DNA of 64,000 nt from Mixta calida (GCF_002953215.1 NZ_CP026378.1:1222540-1286539); one strand, 5' to 3'; positions 55,231 to 63,629 are shown, numbered from the stretch's first letter. The notes: generated from the sequence alone by a model not told the origin. Made by a program: numbers and translations.

Positions 55231-56679
55231 ATGACTACGAATATACACAAGATGACACAGGCAATCAGCTACGTCCGTTACTCAAGCAAGATACAGCAGG
55301 AAGGGGATTCAGATAGAAGACAGAATGAGCGAGTTGCAAAGTGGCTCTCAGAACACTCAGGCTTTAACTTGGTTGAAGAGTACAGTGATGAAGGCTTGTC
55401 TGCTTTTAGTGGCGCACACCTTGCAGCAGGTTCTGATCTGAATCGACTGTTGATGGACTGCAAACGAGGTATCTATCAACAGGGTGCTGTCATTTTGATC
55501 GAGGCATTCGATAGATTGTCCCGTGGTGGGATTGATGCTACCCAACAGCTTGTACGTGAAATTCTTCTGACAGGGATGAGGATCGTTATTCTTCAGGACA
55601 ACCCTGATAAATTCTATGACCGTTCAGATCTCAATGATGCATTTGCAGTTATCACCATTGCCATCAAAGCACAGGCTGCTTTTGAGGAATCAGAGAAGAA
55701 ACAAAAACGCGGTCTGATTAACTGGTCACAGAAAAGGCTACTTGCAGCACAGGGAAAGATCATGACTCGTGCTTGTCCTGCATGGTTAAGGGTAGATGAA
55801 GAAGGTACACGCTTTGAACCGGTAGAGCCTCATCTGTCAACTGTACGCAGGATCTTCAAACAAAGGCTTGCAGGTGATTCTATGTCACGTATTGCCAAAA
55901 GCCTTAATGATGACCTCACACCAAACTTCAAAGGTGGTGTGCAAAAGTGGAATCAGACGACGATACAGCAGCTATTGAAGAATCCCGCTGTCTACGGGTG
56001 TAAGGTTGTTTCTTCTCAGGCAACAAAGGATGTCAAAGCGTCTGCTGAGCCAATTGAAAACTACTACGTCTGGACGAACAAGCTGACAGGTAAGCCTGAA
56101 GTAGCTATACCTTTGCATGAGTTTCAGCAGGTGAACCAGATTGTTACTGCATGGGCAAAAGGGCGTTCAGCAGGTAGCAAAGACGATGCACGCTTAGTCA
56201 ACGTATTCAAGACTGTGCTGGTATGCGCTCACTGTGGCGCGTCAATTATCCAGTCCAGTATTAAGCCTATGAACCCTAAGCATTACACCTACGGGTATTA
56301 CGTCTGCTCTAACAAACGGTTAGGCAGATGCAAGGAGGCTAAAGCTATCCGCCGTGACGATGTTGAAAACGCCATCATACAGGGGCTGTTGTATAACACC
56401 AAAAGGCTACTGTCTGGAACAAAGGCTACTGAGAATGAACTCGTTCAGATGCAGGCAGAGGAAACGCTGATCCAGGACAAGCAAAGGAAACTTGTTGATC
56501 TATTGCTGGATGACCGTATTGATAAAGAAACCTATAACACACGGTACGATGCTCTGACGGCAAGCCTTGACCAGCTTCAGAAGCAGATTAATCAACACCG
56601 TCAAACGGTCTCCTGTGACTTCCCCACAGAGTTTGTGCGGAACATCGATCTGAACGATAAAGTGAATCGCCACGGATAA
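55231..56679 (+). CDS. large serine recombinase (integrase), C-terminus altered by an IS
   Basis: Site-specific recombinase that probably inserted and can excise the element. N-terminal resolvase domain with nucleophile Ser18 in YVRYSS and DRLSRGG; recombinase domain about 160-290; zinc ribbon (CAHCGASI ... YYVCSNKRLGRC) about 330-370; coiled coil about 390-465. The last residues KVNRHG come from the IS end. The original frame resumes after the IS at 57894 (NRIIRDSHTNISLC, stop 57936-57938), giving about 490 residues. The change touches only the extreme end, so activity may persist. No excisionase-like gene is seen. Confidence 0.88.
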   Translation: MTTNIHKMTQAISYVRYSSKIQQEGDSDRRQNERVAKWLSEHSGFNLVEEYSDEGLSAFSGAHLAAGSDLNRLLMDCKRGIYQQGAVILIEAFDRLSRGGIDATQQLVREILLTGMRIVILQDNPDKFYDRSDLNDAFAVITIAIKAQAAFEESEKKQKRGLINWSQKRLLAAQGKIMTRACPAWLRVDEEGTRFEPVEPHLSTVRRIFKQRLAGDSMSRIAKSLNDDLTPNFKGGVQKWNQTTIQQLLKNPAVYGCKVVSSQATKDVKASAEPIENYYVWTNKLTGKPEVAIPLHEFQQVNQIVTAWAKGRSAGSKDDARLVNVFKTVLVCAHCGASIIQSSIKPMNPKHYTYGYYVCSNKRLGRCKEAKAIRRDDVENAIIQGLLYNTKRLLSGTKATENELVQMQAEETLIQDKQRKLVDLLLDDRIDKETYNTRYDALTASLDQLQKQINQHRQTVSCDFPTEFVRNIDLNDKVNRHG

Positions 56680-56680
56680 T

Positions 56681-57493
56681 CTAGACACTTCCGAGCCGTT
56701 GATAATACTGGTTTTCATATTCTGTCGGTGACATCTGTTCGCTAGAACCATGCCGACGCTTACTGTTATAAAACATTTCGATGTAATCAAAAATATCACT
56801 GCGGGCTTCTTCCCGCGTTCCGTAGATCTTTTTCTTTATCCGTTCACGTTTCAACAACTGGAAAAAACTTTCTGCAACCGCATTATCATGGCAGTTACCG
56901 CGACGGCTCATGCTACCCTCCAGGCCGTGTGATTTCAGGAACGACTGCCACTCATGGCTTGTGTACTGACTGCCCTGATCCGAATGAACCAGCACCTGTT
57001 TTTCGGGATTACGCCGCCATACAGCCATCAGCAGTGCGTTCAGGACAATGTCCTTTGTCATCCGGGATTGCATGGACCAGCCGATAATTTTGCGTGAGAA
57101 CAGATCAACAACAACGGCAAGATACAGCCAGCCTTCGTGGGTCCTGATGTAGGTTATGTCCGTTACCCAACGCTCATCAGGAGCATCCGGATTGAACTGT
57201 CGCTGGAGCCTGTTGGGTGACACGATACTGGCCTCGCCTTTACGTGCCCGCGGGCTTCGGTATCCGACCTGAGCCTTTATTCCGACACGTTTCATCAGTC
57301 TCCAGACTCTGTTTACTCCGCACTGTTGCCCGCTGTCACGCAGATCCAGATGGATTTTGCGATAACCATAGACGCATCCCGATTCCAGCCAGAACTGTTT
57401 AATCTGTCCTGTCAGTCTCAGGTCTGCCTGATGGCGTTGTGAATGCGGCTGCTGAAGCCAGGCGTAAAAACCACTGGGATGAACATCCAGCAC
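56681..57493 (-). CDS. IS3-family transposase OrfB
   Basis: DDE transposase catalytic part, 270 residues as an isolated ORF. HTH_21-like start (LDVHPSGFYAWLQQPHSQRH), then the rve core: first Asp in RWVTDITYIRTHEGWLYL, second in VLVHSDQGSQYTS, Glu in AVAESFFQLLKRERI. It is normally made as an OrfAB fusion through a -1 frameshift in orfA. No disabling change is seen, so the element may still be mobile. Confidence 0.92.
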   Translation of the reverse strand: MLDVHPSGFYAWLQQPHSQRHQADLRLTGQIKQFWLESGCVYGYRKIHLDLRDSGQQCGVNRVWRLMKRVGIKAQVGYRSPRARKGEASIVSPNRLQRQFNPDAPDERWVTDITYIRTHEGWLYLAVVVDLFSRKIIGWSMQSRMTKDIVLNALLMAVWRRNPEKQVLVHSDQGSQYTSHEWQSFLKSHGLEGSMSRRGNCHDNAVAESFFQLLKRERIKKKIYGTREEARSDIFDYIEMFYNSKRRHGSSEQMSPTEYENQYYQRLGSV

Positions 57494-57549
57494 CCGACAG
57501 AGCAGGCGAACAGGCCAGCAACAGGAGTTGTCACGGATAAAGGCGTACC

Positions 57550-57828
57550 TCAGTCGGACAGCTTTGCGAAGTACGCCGCGGCTTTTTTTAATATGTCCCG
57601 TTCGTCGGTAACCCGTTTCAGCTCTTTCTGGAGACGGCGGATCTCGGCCTGAGCATCTGACTGTTCTTTATTAGTGGAAGAATCCGGACCGTACTTCTTT
57701 ATCCAGGCATAAAGGCTGTGGGTGGTGATATCGAGACGTGTTGCAACGCTGGCAACAGAATAACCGCGATCAACAACCTGTTTGACTGCTTCAGTTTTAA
57801 ACTCTTCGGGATAACGCTTACCGCTCAT
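57550..57828 (-). CDS. IS3-family transposase OrfA
   Basis: DNA-binding part, 92 residues from the ATG at 57828 (AGAGG upstream). Helix-turn-helix KRYPEEFKTEAVKQVVDRGYSVASVATRLDIT, then a leucine zipper (IRRLQKELKRVTDERDIL). A run of seven A residues on the coding strand (57583-57589) is the likely slip site for the OrfAB fusion, just before the end AAAYFAKLSD. Confidence 0.9.
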   Translation of the reverse strand: MSGKRYPEEFKTEAVKQVVDRGYSVASVATRLDITTHSLYAWIKKYGPDSSTNKEQSDAQAEIRRLQKELKRVTDERDILKKAAAYFAKLSD

Positions 57829-57891
57829 GGGCACCTCTCTTTAAGCCATCTTAAATGACTCTGAGGTGTCTGTTAAACCCGTGGCGATTCA

Positions 57892-57938
57892 ATAACCGCA
57901 TTATTCGTGATTCTCATACGAACATCTCCCTATGTTAA
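57892..57938 (+). pseudogene. displaced 3' end of the serine recombinase gene
   Basis: Directly after the IS the recombinase frame continues as NRIIRDSHTNISLC and a TAA stop (57936-57938). Joined to codon 476 (GAT at 56656-56658) it restores a smooth ending LNDNRIIRDSHTN. This shows that the IS inserted without deleting neighbouring DNA. Confidence 0.7.
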
Positions 57939-57995
57939 TTAACTCCCGACAGGGTGTTTCCTTGATGCTCTGTCACAGCTATAAGGCTCTATAAG

Positions 57996-58373
57996 ATGAC
58001 AACTAAAAACCGTGATCACCTGTTTAAACCTGGTCAATCTGGAAATCTTAAGGGGCGTCCGAAAGGTTCAGGCAGCAAGTTCAAAGGCACACTCTCACAG
58101 CTTCGTCAGCTTGATGACCTGGATCTGACCCGTCAGTTTCTCCGTGCAGTGGTAACCAGTGACATCAAAGTTCTTGAAAAGCTCGGTATTACAGATGCGC
58201 CCACCGTTACAGCAAAGATTACTGCTGCAAAGGAACTTAACAAGGTCAATGCTGAGATTGCTCAAAAGGACAAAGAATCCAAAGCACAGCAGGCTGAAAC
58301 TCAGACAAAGACTTCTGATACAGCACGCCCGCAATTCACCACAGTCGCAACGATCAAGACAGGTACAAAATAA
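57996..58373 (+). CDS. DUF5681-like phage protein
   Basis: Basic protein of 125 residues. The N-terminal FKPGQSGNLKGRPKGSGS is the hallmark of DUF5681 proteins, often found in phages near packaging genes; it may bind DNA. The C-terminal third is Lys/Gln/Thr-rich and probably disordered. Its stop overlaps the next start by one base (TAATG), so it is translationally coupled to the tail chaperone. It begins 57 bases after the original recombinase stop. Role unknown in a tail operon. Confidence 0.7.
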   Translation: MTTKNRDHLFKPGQSGNLKGRPKGSGSKFKGTLSQLRQLDDLDLTRQFLRAVVTSDIKVLEKLGITDAPTVTAKITAAKELNKVNAEIAQKDKESKAQQAETQTKTSDTARPQFTTVATIKTGTK

Positions 58374-58768
58374 TGTTCAACAACTCCGTTTCTAAAGAAT
58401 TCAAAGACAAAGCAGGTGATACAGTGACCCTGAAAATTCAGCTTGTGCCTGGTAAGAAAGGTGTAGCACTCGCCTCAAAACTCATGGCTGTAGCTGGTGG
58501 TCTTTTCCAGTCTGACCAGCAGTTTTCTCTTGCATCTGCTCTTATGGCTGTTGCTGACAAGATTGACTTCTTTGAAGTCGCCTCAGTCGTGTTTGAAGGC
58601 GCAGTAGTCCAGTCTGCTCAGTCCAACTATGAAGATTTCCCTCTGAACGCTGACAAGTTCTTCGCTGGTAACTATGGGATGTTTGTTGACATGCTGGCGT
58701 TTGCACTGGAGGCAAACTTCGGAAGTTTTTTCGAATCTCAGATGTTGGGTATGAAGACCCAAGCTTGA
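58373..58768 (+). CDS. phage tail assembly chaperone (short form, G-like)
   Basis: Protein of 131 residues (SVSKEFKDKAGDTVTLKIQLVPGKKGVALASKLMAVAGG) placed directly before the tape measure gene, where tail assembly chaperones lie in long-tailed phages. Such proteins coat the tape measure protein until the tube polymerises. A T TTT TTC slip site at 58726-58732 allows a longer GT-like form. Identification relies on position and frameshift more than on sequence resemblance. Confidence 0.75.
   Translation: MFNNSVSKEFKDKAGDTVTLKIQLVPGKKGVALASKLMAVAGGLFQSDQQFSLASALMAVADKIDFFEVASVVFEGAVVQSAQSNYEDFPLNADKFFAGNYGMFVDMLAFALEANFGSFFESQMLGMKTQA
58726..58732 (+). promoter_or_regulatory. programmed -1 frameshift site in the tail chaperone gene
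   Basis: T TTT TTC in frame with the short form. After a -1 slip, reading continues from 58732 as RISDVGYEDPSLRLNWGK into the next ORF. The -1 frame is open from 58690 on, so the slip window is narrow and this heptamer is the best candidate in it. Confidence 0.85.
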
Positions 58769-59043
58769 GACTGAATTGGGGTAAGAACGCTACAAACCCA
58801 GAAGTGTTAGCACCTGCTTTTCAGTCGTTCGACAAGATGAAAGACAAGATCGATCAGGTCGATATATTCATCCTTAACATCTATAGCAACAAGGAATGTC
58901 GTGAAACGCTAACAGCACTCTATGACATGACTTTTCCTGACCTCGTCAAACTTCATAACTACCTAATTTTCAAAGCATCTTTGACCACGCTTCAGCAGCA
59001 TGCTCAGCACCTGAAGCTTGAGCAAATTCACAATTCTAAATAG
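58732..59043 (+). CDS. tail chaperone frameshift extension (T-like)
   Basis: About 103 residues in the -1 frame, made as the C-terminal part of a 223-residue fusion. It continues as LNWGKNATNPEVLAPAFQSFDKMKDKIDQVDIFILNIYSNKECRETLTALYDMTFPDLVKLHNYLIF in short blocks of helix. Independent translation from a TTG at 58765, which overlaps the short-form stop, is possible but less likely. In lambda the T part recruits the tail tube protein. Confidence 0.78.
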   Translation, partial: RISDVGYEDPSLRLNWGKNATNPEVLAPAFQSFDKMKDKIDQVDIFILNIYSNKECRETLTALYDMTFPDLVKLHNYLIFKASLTTLQQHAQHLKLEQIHNSK

Positions 59044-59082
59044 TCCCCGCTCGAAGCAATTTACCCTACAAGGATCATCACA

Positions 59083-61314
59083 ATGGCTGGTGATAAACAA
59101 GTTATTGAGTCGTTTAGTATTGACCTGCTACTGAACTCTCCCAAATTTTTACAACAATTACAATCAGTTGAAAAAAAAGTTAACGAGGCTGCTCGACGTA
59201 TTGAAAAGCGTCTGACAAATGCGTTTAACCTACGCAACAAGGGTGCTGCTAACGTACAAAAAGATCTTAACAAGATCGTCAAATCTACAGAGACCGCTGC
59301 AAAGCAGATGAACCGATCTCTGACAAATGCGTTTAACGTTCGCAGTAACAACGGTAATTTTCGCCAGTGGGTTCAGAACGCTGAACGCAGCGCTAAACGT
59401 GTTACCAATGTAATTGACCGTGCTAATCGTCGCATGGGTGCTAATGGTGGTGTTCATACCGGTGGCACTGGTGGTGGTCAACCTCGCCTGACATCTGAAC
59501 AGCGTCTTGAGCGTCAGTATCGTAACCGTATCGCTCGTATGGCTGATAATGTTCACGCTCAGTTCTATGGCTCGACTATGGAACGTTTACAGCGTGGAGG
59601 CCATACACAGCAGGTTAACCAGTTCAGATCACAGATCCGTGACGCTTATCTTCGTAATCGTGCTTCTGGGGACACAGCAGCATTCAGACGCGAAGTGAGA
59701 GAAGCTACACAAGCACAGCGTATGTTTCTTAACTCTCAACGTTCATCAGCTTCTACTACAACTCGTCTAACTGGCGAAACGGAAGGGCTGATCGGTAAGT
59801 TCTCTACACTGGCTGTGGGTATTCTTTCTGTACAGGCTGCACTTGAATATTTCAAACAGTCTCTTGTTGAAGGTAATGAGCGTACTCAAGCAGGGATCAT
59901 GCTCGGTGCTGCTTACCAGGATAACGCTCCTGCTATCACTCAACAGGTTAATGAGTACGCACAGAAATTCGGTGTCAACAAGACACAGGCTCAGCAGCAA
60001 GCAGCCATTTTACGCCAGACACTGCCAACCAGTTTATTCAAAGATGAAGAAATCCCGCGCCTTATGCAGACGGAAAGCATCTTTGGGCATCAGACAGGGG
60101 CAAATAATGAAGCAATCGCGCGACTAAACTATGTGCTGCCTCAGATCGCGAGTTCATCAAGCCTCATGGGACAAGATTGGCTTCAGGTCAGTAACAGTGT
60201 GCCTGCCATCGTCCGTCCATTATTAGAACTCACCAAGACAAAAAACGTTGGCGAACTGAAAAAATACGCTAAATCTATCTCTGGCGCAGAATTCGCCAAA
60301 TTGATGATTCAGGCAATGGAAACGCTCGCTAATGACGCTAAGGTCACCGCAGCAGCGATGAACTCCATGCAAGCTAATATTGGGCGTTATCAGAATGCTG
60401 TACAGGATGGTCAGGTACGCTTCTTCAACGGTTATAGCGACGGCTTTAAAGCACTTCTTCAGTCCCTGACAGGTTTCTTCAACGCCTCTAACAGTAGCCT
60501 TGAAACGCTTGGTCGTGGTGCTGGTTATGTCTTTGAAAACCTCGCTACGATGGTAGATAACATCGGTGTTATGGCTATCCGTGCAACCGGATATTTCAAC
60601 GAGTTCAAGCAGATTGCTGACGATCTTTTCAAGAAACTCCCAAAAGGCGTACAGGATGCACTGAATGATTCCGGTAATACCGCTACTCAGGCACTGACAG
60701 TATATGCTGCATACAAAACCCTGAGCGTAGTTGGTAGGAAATTCCTGAGCCTTTTCTCAGGGACAGCCGCAACAGTTGCTTCTACAGAGGCTGCTACCGT
60801 AGCTGCTACAGGTGCTTTAGGGCGTTTGTCTGCCTTTTTTAGTGGCTCCCTGTTACCTTTCTTGGCAATGGTTGAGCTTGCTGCTAATGCCGACAAATTG
60901 ATCGGTTCTGCTAACAGCCTGCGGGAAAAGATGGGCTTCAGTGATACCAAAGGCTTCAGCGAAAGAGCAGAGTCACCTGATGCCACATGGCTCGATAAAC
61001 TACTTGGTTATAACCCGTCTCAGATGTGGGATTGGTTCAAGGGTAACATGCAAGATACACCTGCTTTTCAGGGGAACTGGACAGGTGCAACATCTCCAGC
61101 AGGCATCACACCAACTGTACCTTTCATGCCTCCAATGCTCCCACCTAACAAGATTGATGGAAGCATCAAGCTAACAATTCAGGACAGTAACGGTAAGGTC
61201 ATGTCACAAGGCATTCTTAACCAGGGTAACGGTTTCAGCCTGTCACTTGACGCTGACAGTATGAATAACCCTTGGCAGAGTGATATTTCTAACTACTCGT
61301 TTGAACAATATTAA
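59083..61314 (+). CDS. phage tail tape measure protein
   Basis: Protein of 743 residues that sets tail length; at about 1.5 angstrom per residue it predicts a tail near 110 nm. Helical N-terminus with an internal duplication (RLTNAFNLRN and SLTNAFNVRS), Gly-rich hinge around residue 130, a tape-measure domain about 270-470 (GVNKTQAQQQAAILRQTLPTS), then hydrophobic segments near 545-625 (VYAAYKTLSVVGRKFLSLFSG; GSLLPFLAMVELAANA) and a Pro-rich stretch near 680. No lysozyme domain is visible. Confidence 0.88.
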   Translation: MAGDKQVIESFSIDLLLNSPKFLQQLQSVEKKVNEAARRIEKRLTNAFNLRNKGAANVQKDLNKIVKSTETAAKQMNRSLTNAFNVRSNNGNFRQWVQNAERSAKRVTNVIDRANRRMGANGGVHTGGTGGGQPRLTSEQRLERQYRNRIARMADNVHAQFYGSTMERLQRGGHTQQVNQFRSQIRDAYLRNRASGDTAAFRREVREATQAQRMFLNSQRSSASTTTRLTGETEGLIGKFSTLAVGILSVQAALEYFKQSLVEGNERTQAGIMLGAAYQDNAPAITQQVNEYAQKFGVNKTQAQQQAAILRQTLPTSLFKDEEIPRLMQTESIFGHQTGANNEAIARLNYVLPQIASSSSLMGQDWLQVSNSVPAIVRPLLELTKTKNVGELKKYAKSISGAEFAKLMIQAMETLANDAKVTAAAMNSMQANIGRYQNAVQDGQVRFFNGYSDGFKALLQSLTGFFNASNSSLETLGRGAGYVFENLATMVDNIGVMAIRATGYFNEFKQIADDLFKKLPKGVQDALNDSGNTATQALTVYAAYKTLSVVGRKFLSLFSGTAATVASTEAATVAATGALGRLSAFFSGSLLPFLAMVELAANADKLIGSANSLREKMGFSDTKGFSERAESPDATWLDKLLGYNPSQMWDWFKGNMQDTPAFQGNWTGATSPAGITPTVPFMPPMLPPNKIDGSIKLTIQDSNGKVMSQGILNQGNGFSLSLDADSMNNPWQSDISNYSFEQY

Positions 61315-61327
61315 TAAGGGCTTGTTA

Positions 61328-62143
61328 ATGGCTACTCTATCGGGCTACCAAGTGCAGCCCTTAAGTTTTTCGAACAAAGACGGAATTCTCTTCAGTCCAA
61401 TGGATGACCTTTCAGTGTTCTTGAATATGTCAGCTACGACTGAAATGAACTACAACACAACAATGAACGTTACAACCTCACCTGTAATGTCAGGGGCAAA
61501 CGTAGCTGATAACTTCAGCCGTCAACCTAAGCGTATTGATCTTTCTGGTGTAGTAGTGCCTCAATACAATGGCGTTTTCTTCATGACACAGGATTCAGGA
61601 TCTGTTGAAGATTTCATCACTACGGTGGAACTCTGGAGAGACCAGAAGCGCCTCGTACATGTGATGTGTCAGGATGGTATCTCATTGGACAACTGTGTGA
61701 TTGCAAACTTCTCAGCCAGAAAAGACAAAGCAATCACCAATGGTCTCAACGTGGATATGAGTTTCGTACAAATCGACATTGTTAAAGAAGCGACTAAAAC
61801 CACTGTTAACGGCGTACCTGCTGAGAACGTAAATGGTAGTAAAGCTGGTGCAAAGACGAAGACAAAAGCTGTTGAAAGCCTGAAGAGTGCAGGTAAAGCG
61901 TCTACCACAGAGACACAATCAACCCTGAACTGTAAGGCACTTCTTGGTCAGTCTGCTGAATGGCTCGATAAACACCAGAAAGCATTGTCAGCAAGAAACT
62001 CCTGTCAGCAGTCTGCTGAGAAGGGTGCTTCTCACGGTCAGTACATCTACACCTTCAGCCCATCAGAAGAGGTTATGTCAGATGTCCGTAATAGCCTTAA
62101 TTCTCAGGGTGTTAACCAAACCATGAAGGAGGGGTCACATTAA
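61328..62143 (+). CDS. Dit-like baseplate/tail junction protein
   Basis: Protein of 271 residues from the ATG at 61328 (AAGGG upstream). The N-terminal part (LDDLSVFLN-like MSATTEMNYNTTMNVTTSPV, RIDLSGVVVPQ, DFITTVELWRDQKRLVHVM) resembles Dit-like proteins that link tube and baseplate in contractile tails. The C-terminal 90 residues are Lys/Ser-rich and without recognisable fold. It overlaps the next gene by one base (TAATG). Assignment is by pattern and gene order. Confidence 0.68.
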   Translation: MATLSGYQVQPLSFSNKDGILFSPMDDLSVFLNMSATTEMNYNTTMNVTTSPVMSGANVADNFSRQPKRIDLSGVVVPQYNGVFFMTQDSGSVEDFITTVELWRDQKRLVHVMCQDGISLDNCVIANFSARKDKAITNGLNVDMSFVQIDIVKEATKTTVNGVPAENVNGSKAGAKTKTKAVESLKSAGKASTTETQSTLNCKALLGQSAEWLDKHQKALSARNSCQQSAEKGASHGQYIYTFSPSEEVMSDVRNSLNSQGVNQTMKEGSH

Positions 62144-62517
62144 TGAGTTATGAAATTAACGTACCTTCCTCTTCGTGGAGTACCCAAACTGTGACGCTCG
62201 ACGGAAACCTTTTCCGTATTGAACTGAAGTACAAAGAACGTACAGAACGCTGGTATATGACGCTGAAAGACAATACTGGTGTGGACATCCTGACTGAGAA
62301 GAAACTTGTAGACGGTCAGGTGATTACAGGTCTTTGGGATCTTCCAGGCGTACAGGGTGCAATTGCTGTTCAGCGTAACTACGGTACAGATGTTTACCCG
62401 ACCTATAACACGCTTGGCCCAGGTAAGCAGTTCTCTTTGGTCTACCTGACTGAAGATGAATACACACTTCTCCTTCAGACTGAAGATAACTCTAACTTTG
62501 TTGCGCGAGGTAACTGA
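62143..62517 (+). CDS. baseplate plug protein
   Basis: Protein of 124 residues (MSYEINVPSSSWSTQTVTLDGNLFRIELKYKERTERWYMTLKD in part). The short all-beta chain, with QTVTLDG, RWYMTLKD and GKQFSLVYLT blocks, resembles the plug proteins of Pam3-like and related contractile baseplates, which close the tube tip. It is placed between the Dit-like and hub genes, the usual order. The hub gene starts two bases after its stop. Confidence 0.68.
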   Translation: MSYEINVPSSSWSTQTVTLDGNLFRIELKYKERTERWYMTLKDNTGVDILTEKKLVDGQVITGLWDLPGVQGAIAVQRNYGTDVYPTYNTLGPGKQFSLVYLTEDEYTLLLQTEDNSNFVARGN

Positions 62518-62519
62518 TA

Positions 62520-63593
62520 ATGGCACAGGGCGTACCTATTCGCGTTTATCAGGTTACCATTGGGACTGAAAGCGCAACGTTCAGCAACACACCAGGACAA
62601 CATAACTCATCACAGATGGATGCTGTGATCTTCAATAATATCAGGATGGAAGGGCGCGTATCGGTTGATAACAGTCCGACCACTACGAGCAGCGATGACG
62701 TTGAGTTTCGTTTCTACAACCTGAACAAGACAACCCGTCAGGCTTTGATGCAAGAGAATGCAACACTGATGATCAAGGCTGGCTATGACACGTCATGGCA
62801 ACGTGATTCTGAAGGTAACATTATTACTGAGTATGACAGCCTACCGATCATCTTTATTGGCGGTATCGTTCACGCTTATACGAAGAAAGACACTGGCTCA
62901 AACGATGTTGTGACAGTGGTCAACTGTAGTTCTGACCATAAAATCCGCAACATGACTAAGGTGTCTGTAGCCTATAAGCCAGGTACTACCAAAGCTGACG
63001 TTATCAAAGACCTCGTTAAGCGTCTTGGTTTCCCTGTCAGCCGTATGGAACTGAGCAGCCTTGGTGATACCGCTTATCCATCTGGTAAGTCTGTTTATGG
63101 ACAGCTTGATCATGCTCTGACCCGTATCTGTAAGGAATGTGGTCTTCAGTACAGCATTCATAACGGTACAATCAGTGTTCTTCGGTCTGATAACCAGCCA
63201 GCAAAGGGAAGTAACACCAGTGTTGATGCCTGGTTATACACACCCGCTCAGATTATGGAACTTGACGCTTACTTTGAACAGAAATCTGTAAAGCTGGTGG
63301 CAAAGAAGACTGGTTCAAATCGTGGTAAGTCAAAAACGCCTGAAGACGAGACAGTCACCACTAAGAACGGTGTCCGTACAAAAACCCGCCACGGGATCAT
63401 GATGAAGTCTCAGCTTAACGGTAATGTGAAAATGCATGACTTCGTTAAGTTGGATGGACTGAACGCGGTAATGCCCGATGGTTCAGACGGTGATCTAAAG
63501 GATGGTGTCTACCGTATAATCAGGATCGACCATTCGATCAATTGGCCTGAAGGTGAGTGGTCAACAGGGTTAAAACTTGTAGAGGTACAGTAA
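62520..63593 (+). CDS. baseplate hub protein (gp27/gp44-like)
   Basis: Protein of 357 residues. Tube-like beta domains (VRFNIRMEGRVSVDN-like NIRMEGRVSVDNSPTTTSSD; IFIGGIVHAYTKKDTGSNDVVTV), then a domain with FPVSRMELSSLG and CGLQYSIHNGTISVLR, and a C-terminal MKSQLNGNVKMHDFVKLDG block, typical of baseplate hubs that form the last tube ring and hold the spike. Downstream baseplate genes (spike, wedge, sheath initiator) are missing: a terminator follows after eight bases. Confidence 0.72.
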   Translation: MAQGVPIRVYQVTIGTESATFSNTPGQHNSSQMDAVIFNNIRMEGRVSVDNSPTTTSSDDVEFRFYNLNKTTRQALMQENATLMIKAGYDTSWQRDSEGNIITEYDSLPIIFIGGIVHAYTKKDTGSNDVVTVVNCSSDHKIRNMTKVSVAYKPGTTKADVIKDLVKRLGFPVSRMELSSLGDTAYPSGKSVYGQLDHALTRICKECGLQYSIHNGTISVLRSDNQPAKGSNTSVDAWLYTPAQIMELDAYFEQKSVKLVAKKTGSNRGKSKTPEDETVTTKNGVRTKTRHGIMMKSQLNGNVKMHDFVKLDGLNAVMPDGSDGDLKDGVYRIIRIDHSINWPEGEWSTGLKLVEVQ

Positions 63594-63596
63594 GTT

Positions 63597-63629
63597 GGCT
63601 GCACTCTTAACAGAGTGTGGTCTTTTTTT
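63597..63629 (+). terminator. rho-independent terminator of the tail operon
   Basis: Core stem CACTCT / AGAGTG (63602-63607 and 63612-63617) with loop TAAC, extendable with G-U pairs to 11 base pairs, followed by seven T residues. It lies between the hub stop and the right attachment repeat. Confidence 0.88.

Larger units (their letters stand above)
56663..57891 (-). mobile_element. IS3-family insertion sequence
   Basis: About 1,229 bases with terminal inverted repeats of roughly 35 bases with mismatches (both ends TGAATCGCCACGG, then AGACAC-TC-GAG). It contains orfA and orfB on the minus strand. A 4-base repeat ATAA flanks it if two extra bases (AG) at the left end are ignored. It sits in the last codons of the recombinase gene. 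It resembles ISEhe3-type elements common in Pantoea and relatives, from memory; the exact name needs an IS database. Confidence 0.85.

Noticed and set aside
56663-57891. Large IS-mediated deletion removing the rest of a prophage
   Set aside because: The recombinase reading frame continues sensibly right after the IS and ATAA occurs on both sides, so no DNA seems lost at this point. An earlier deletion elsewhere is not excluded.
58373-59043. Frameshift mutation or sequencing error in the tail chaperone gene
   Set aside because: A canonical T TTT TTC slip site sits in the narrow window where the two frames overlap, and position before the tape measure gene fits programmed frameshifting.
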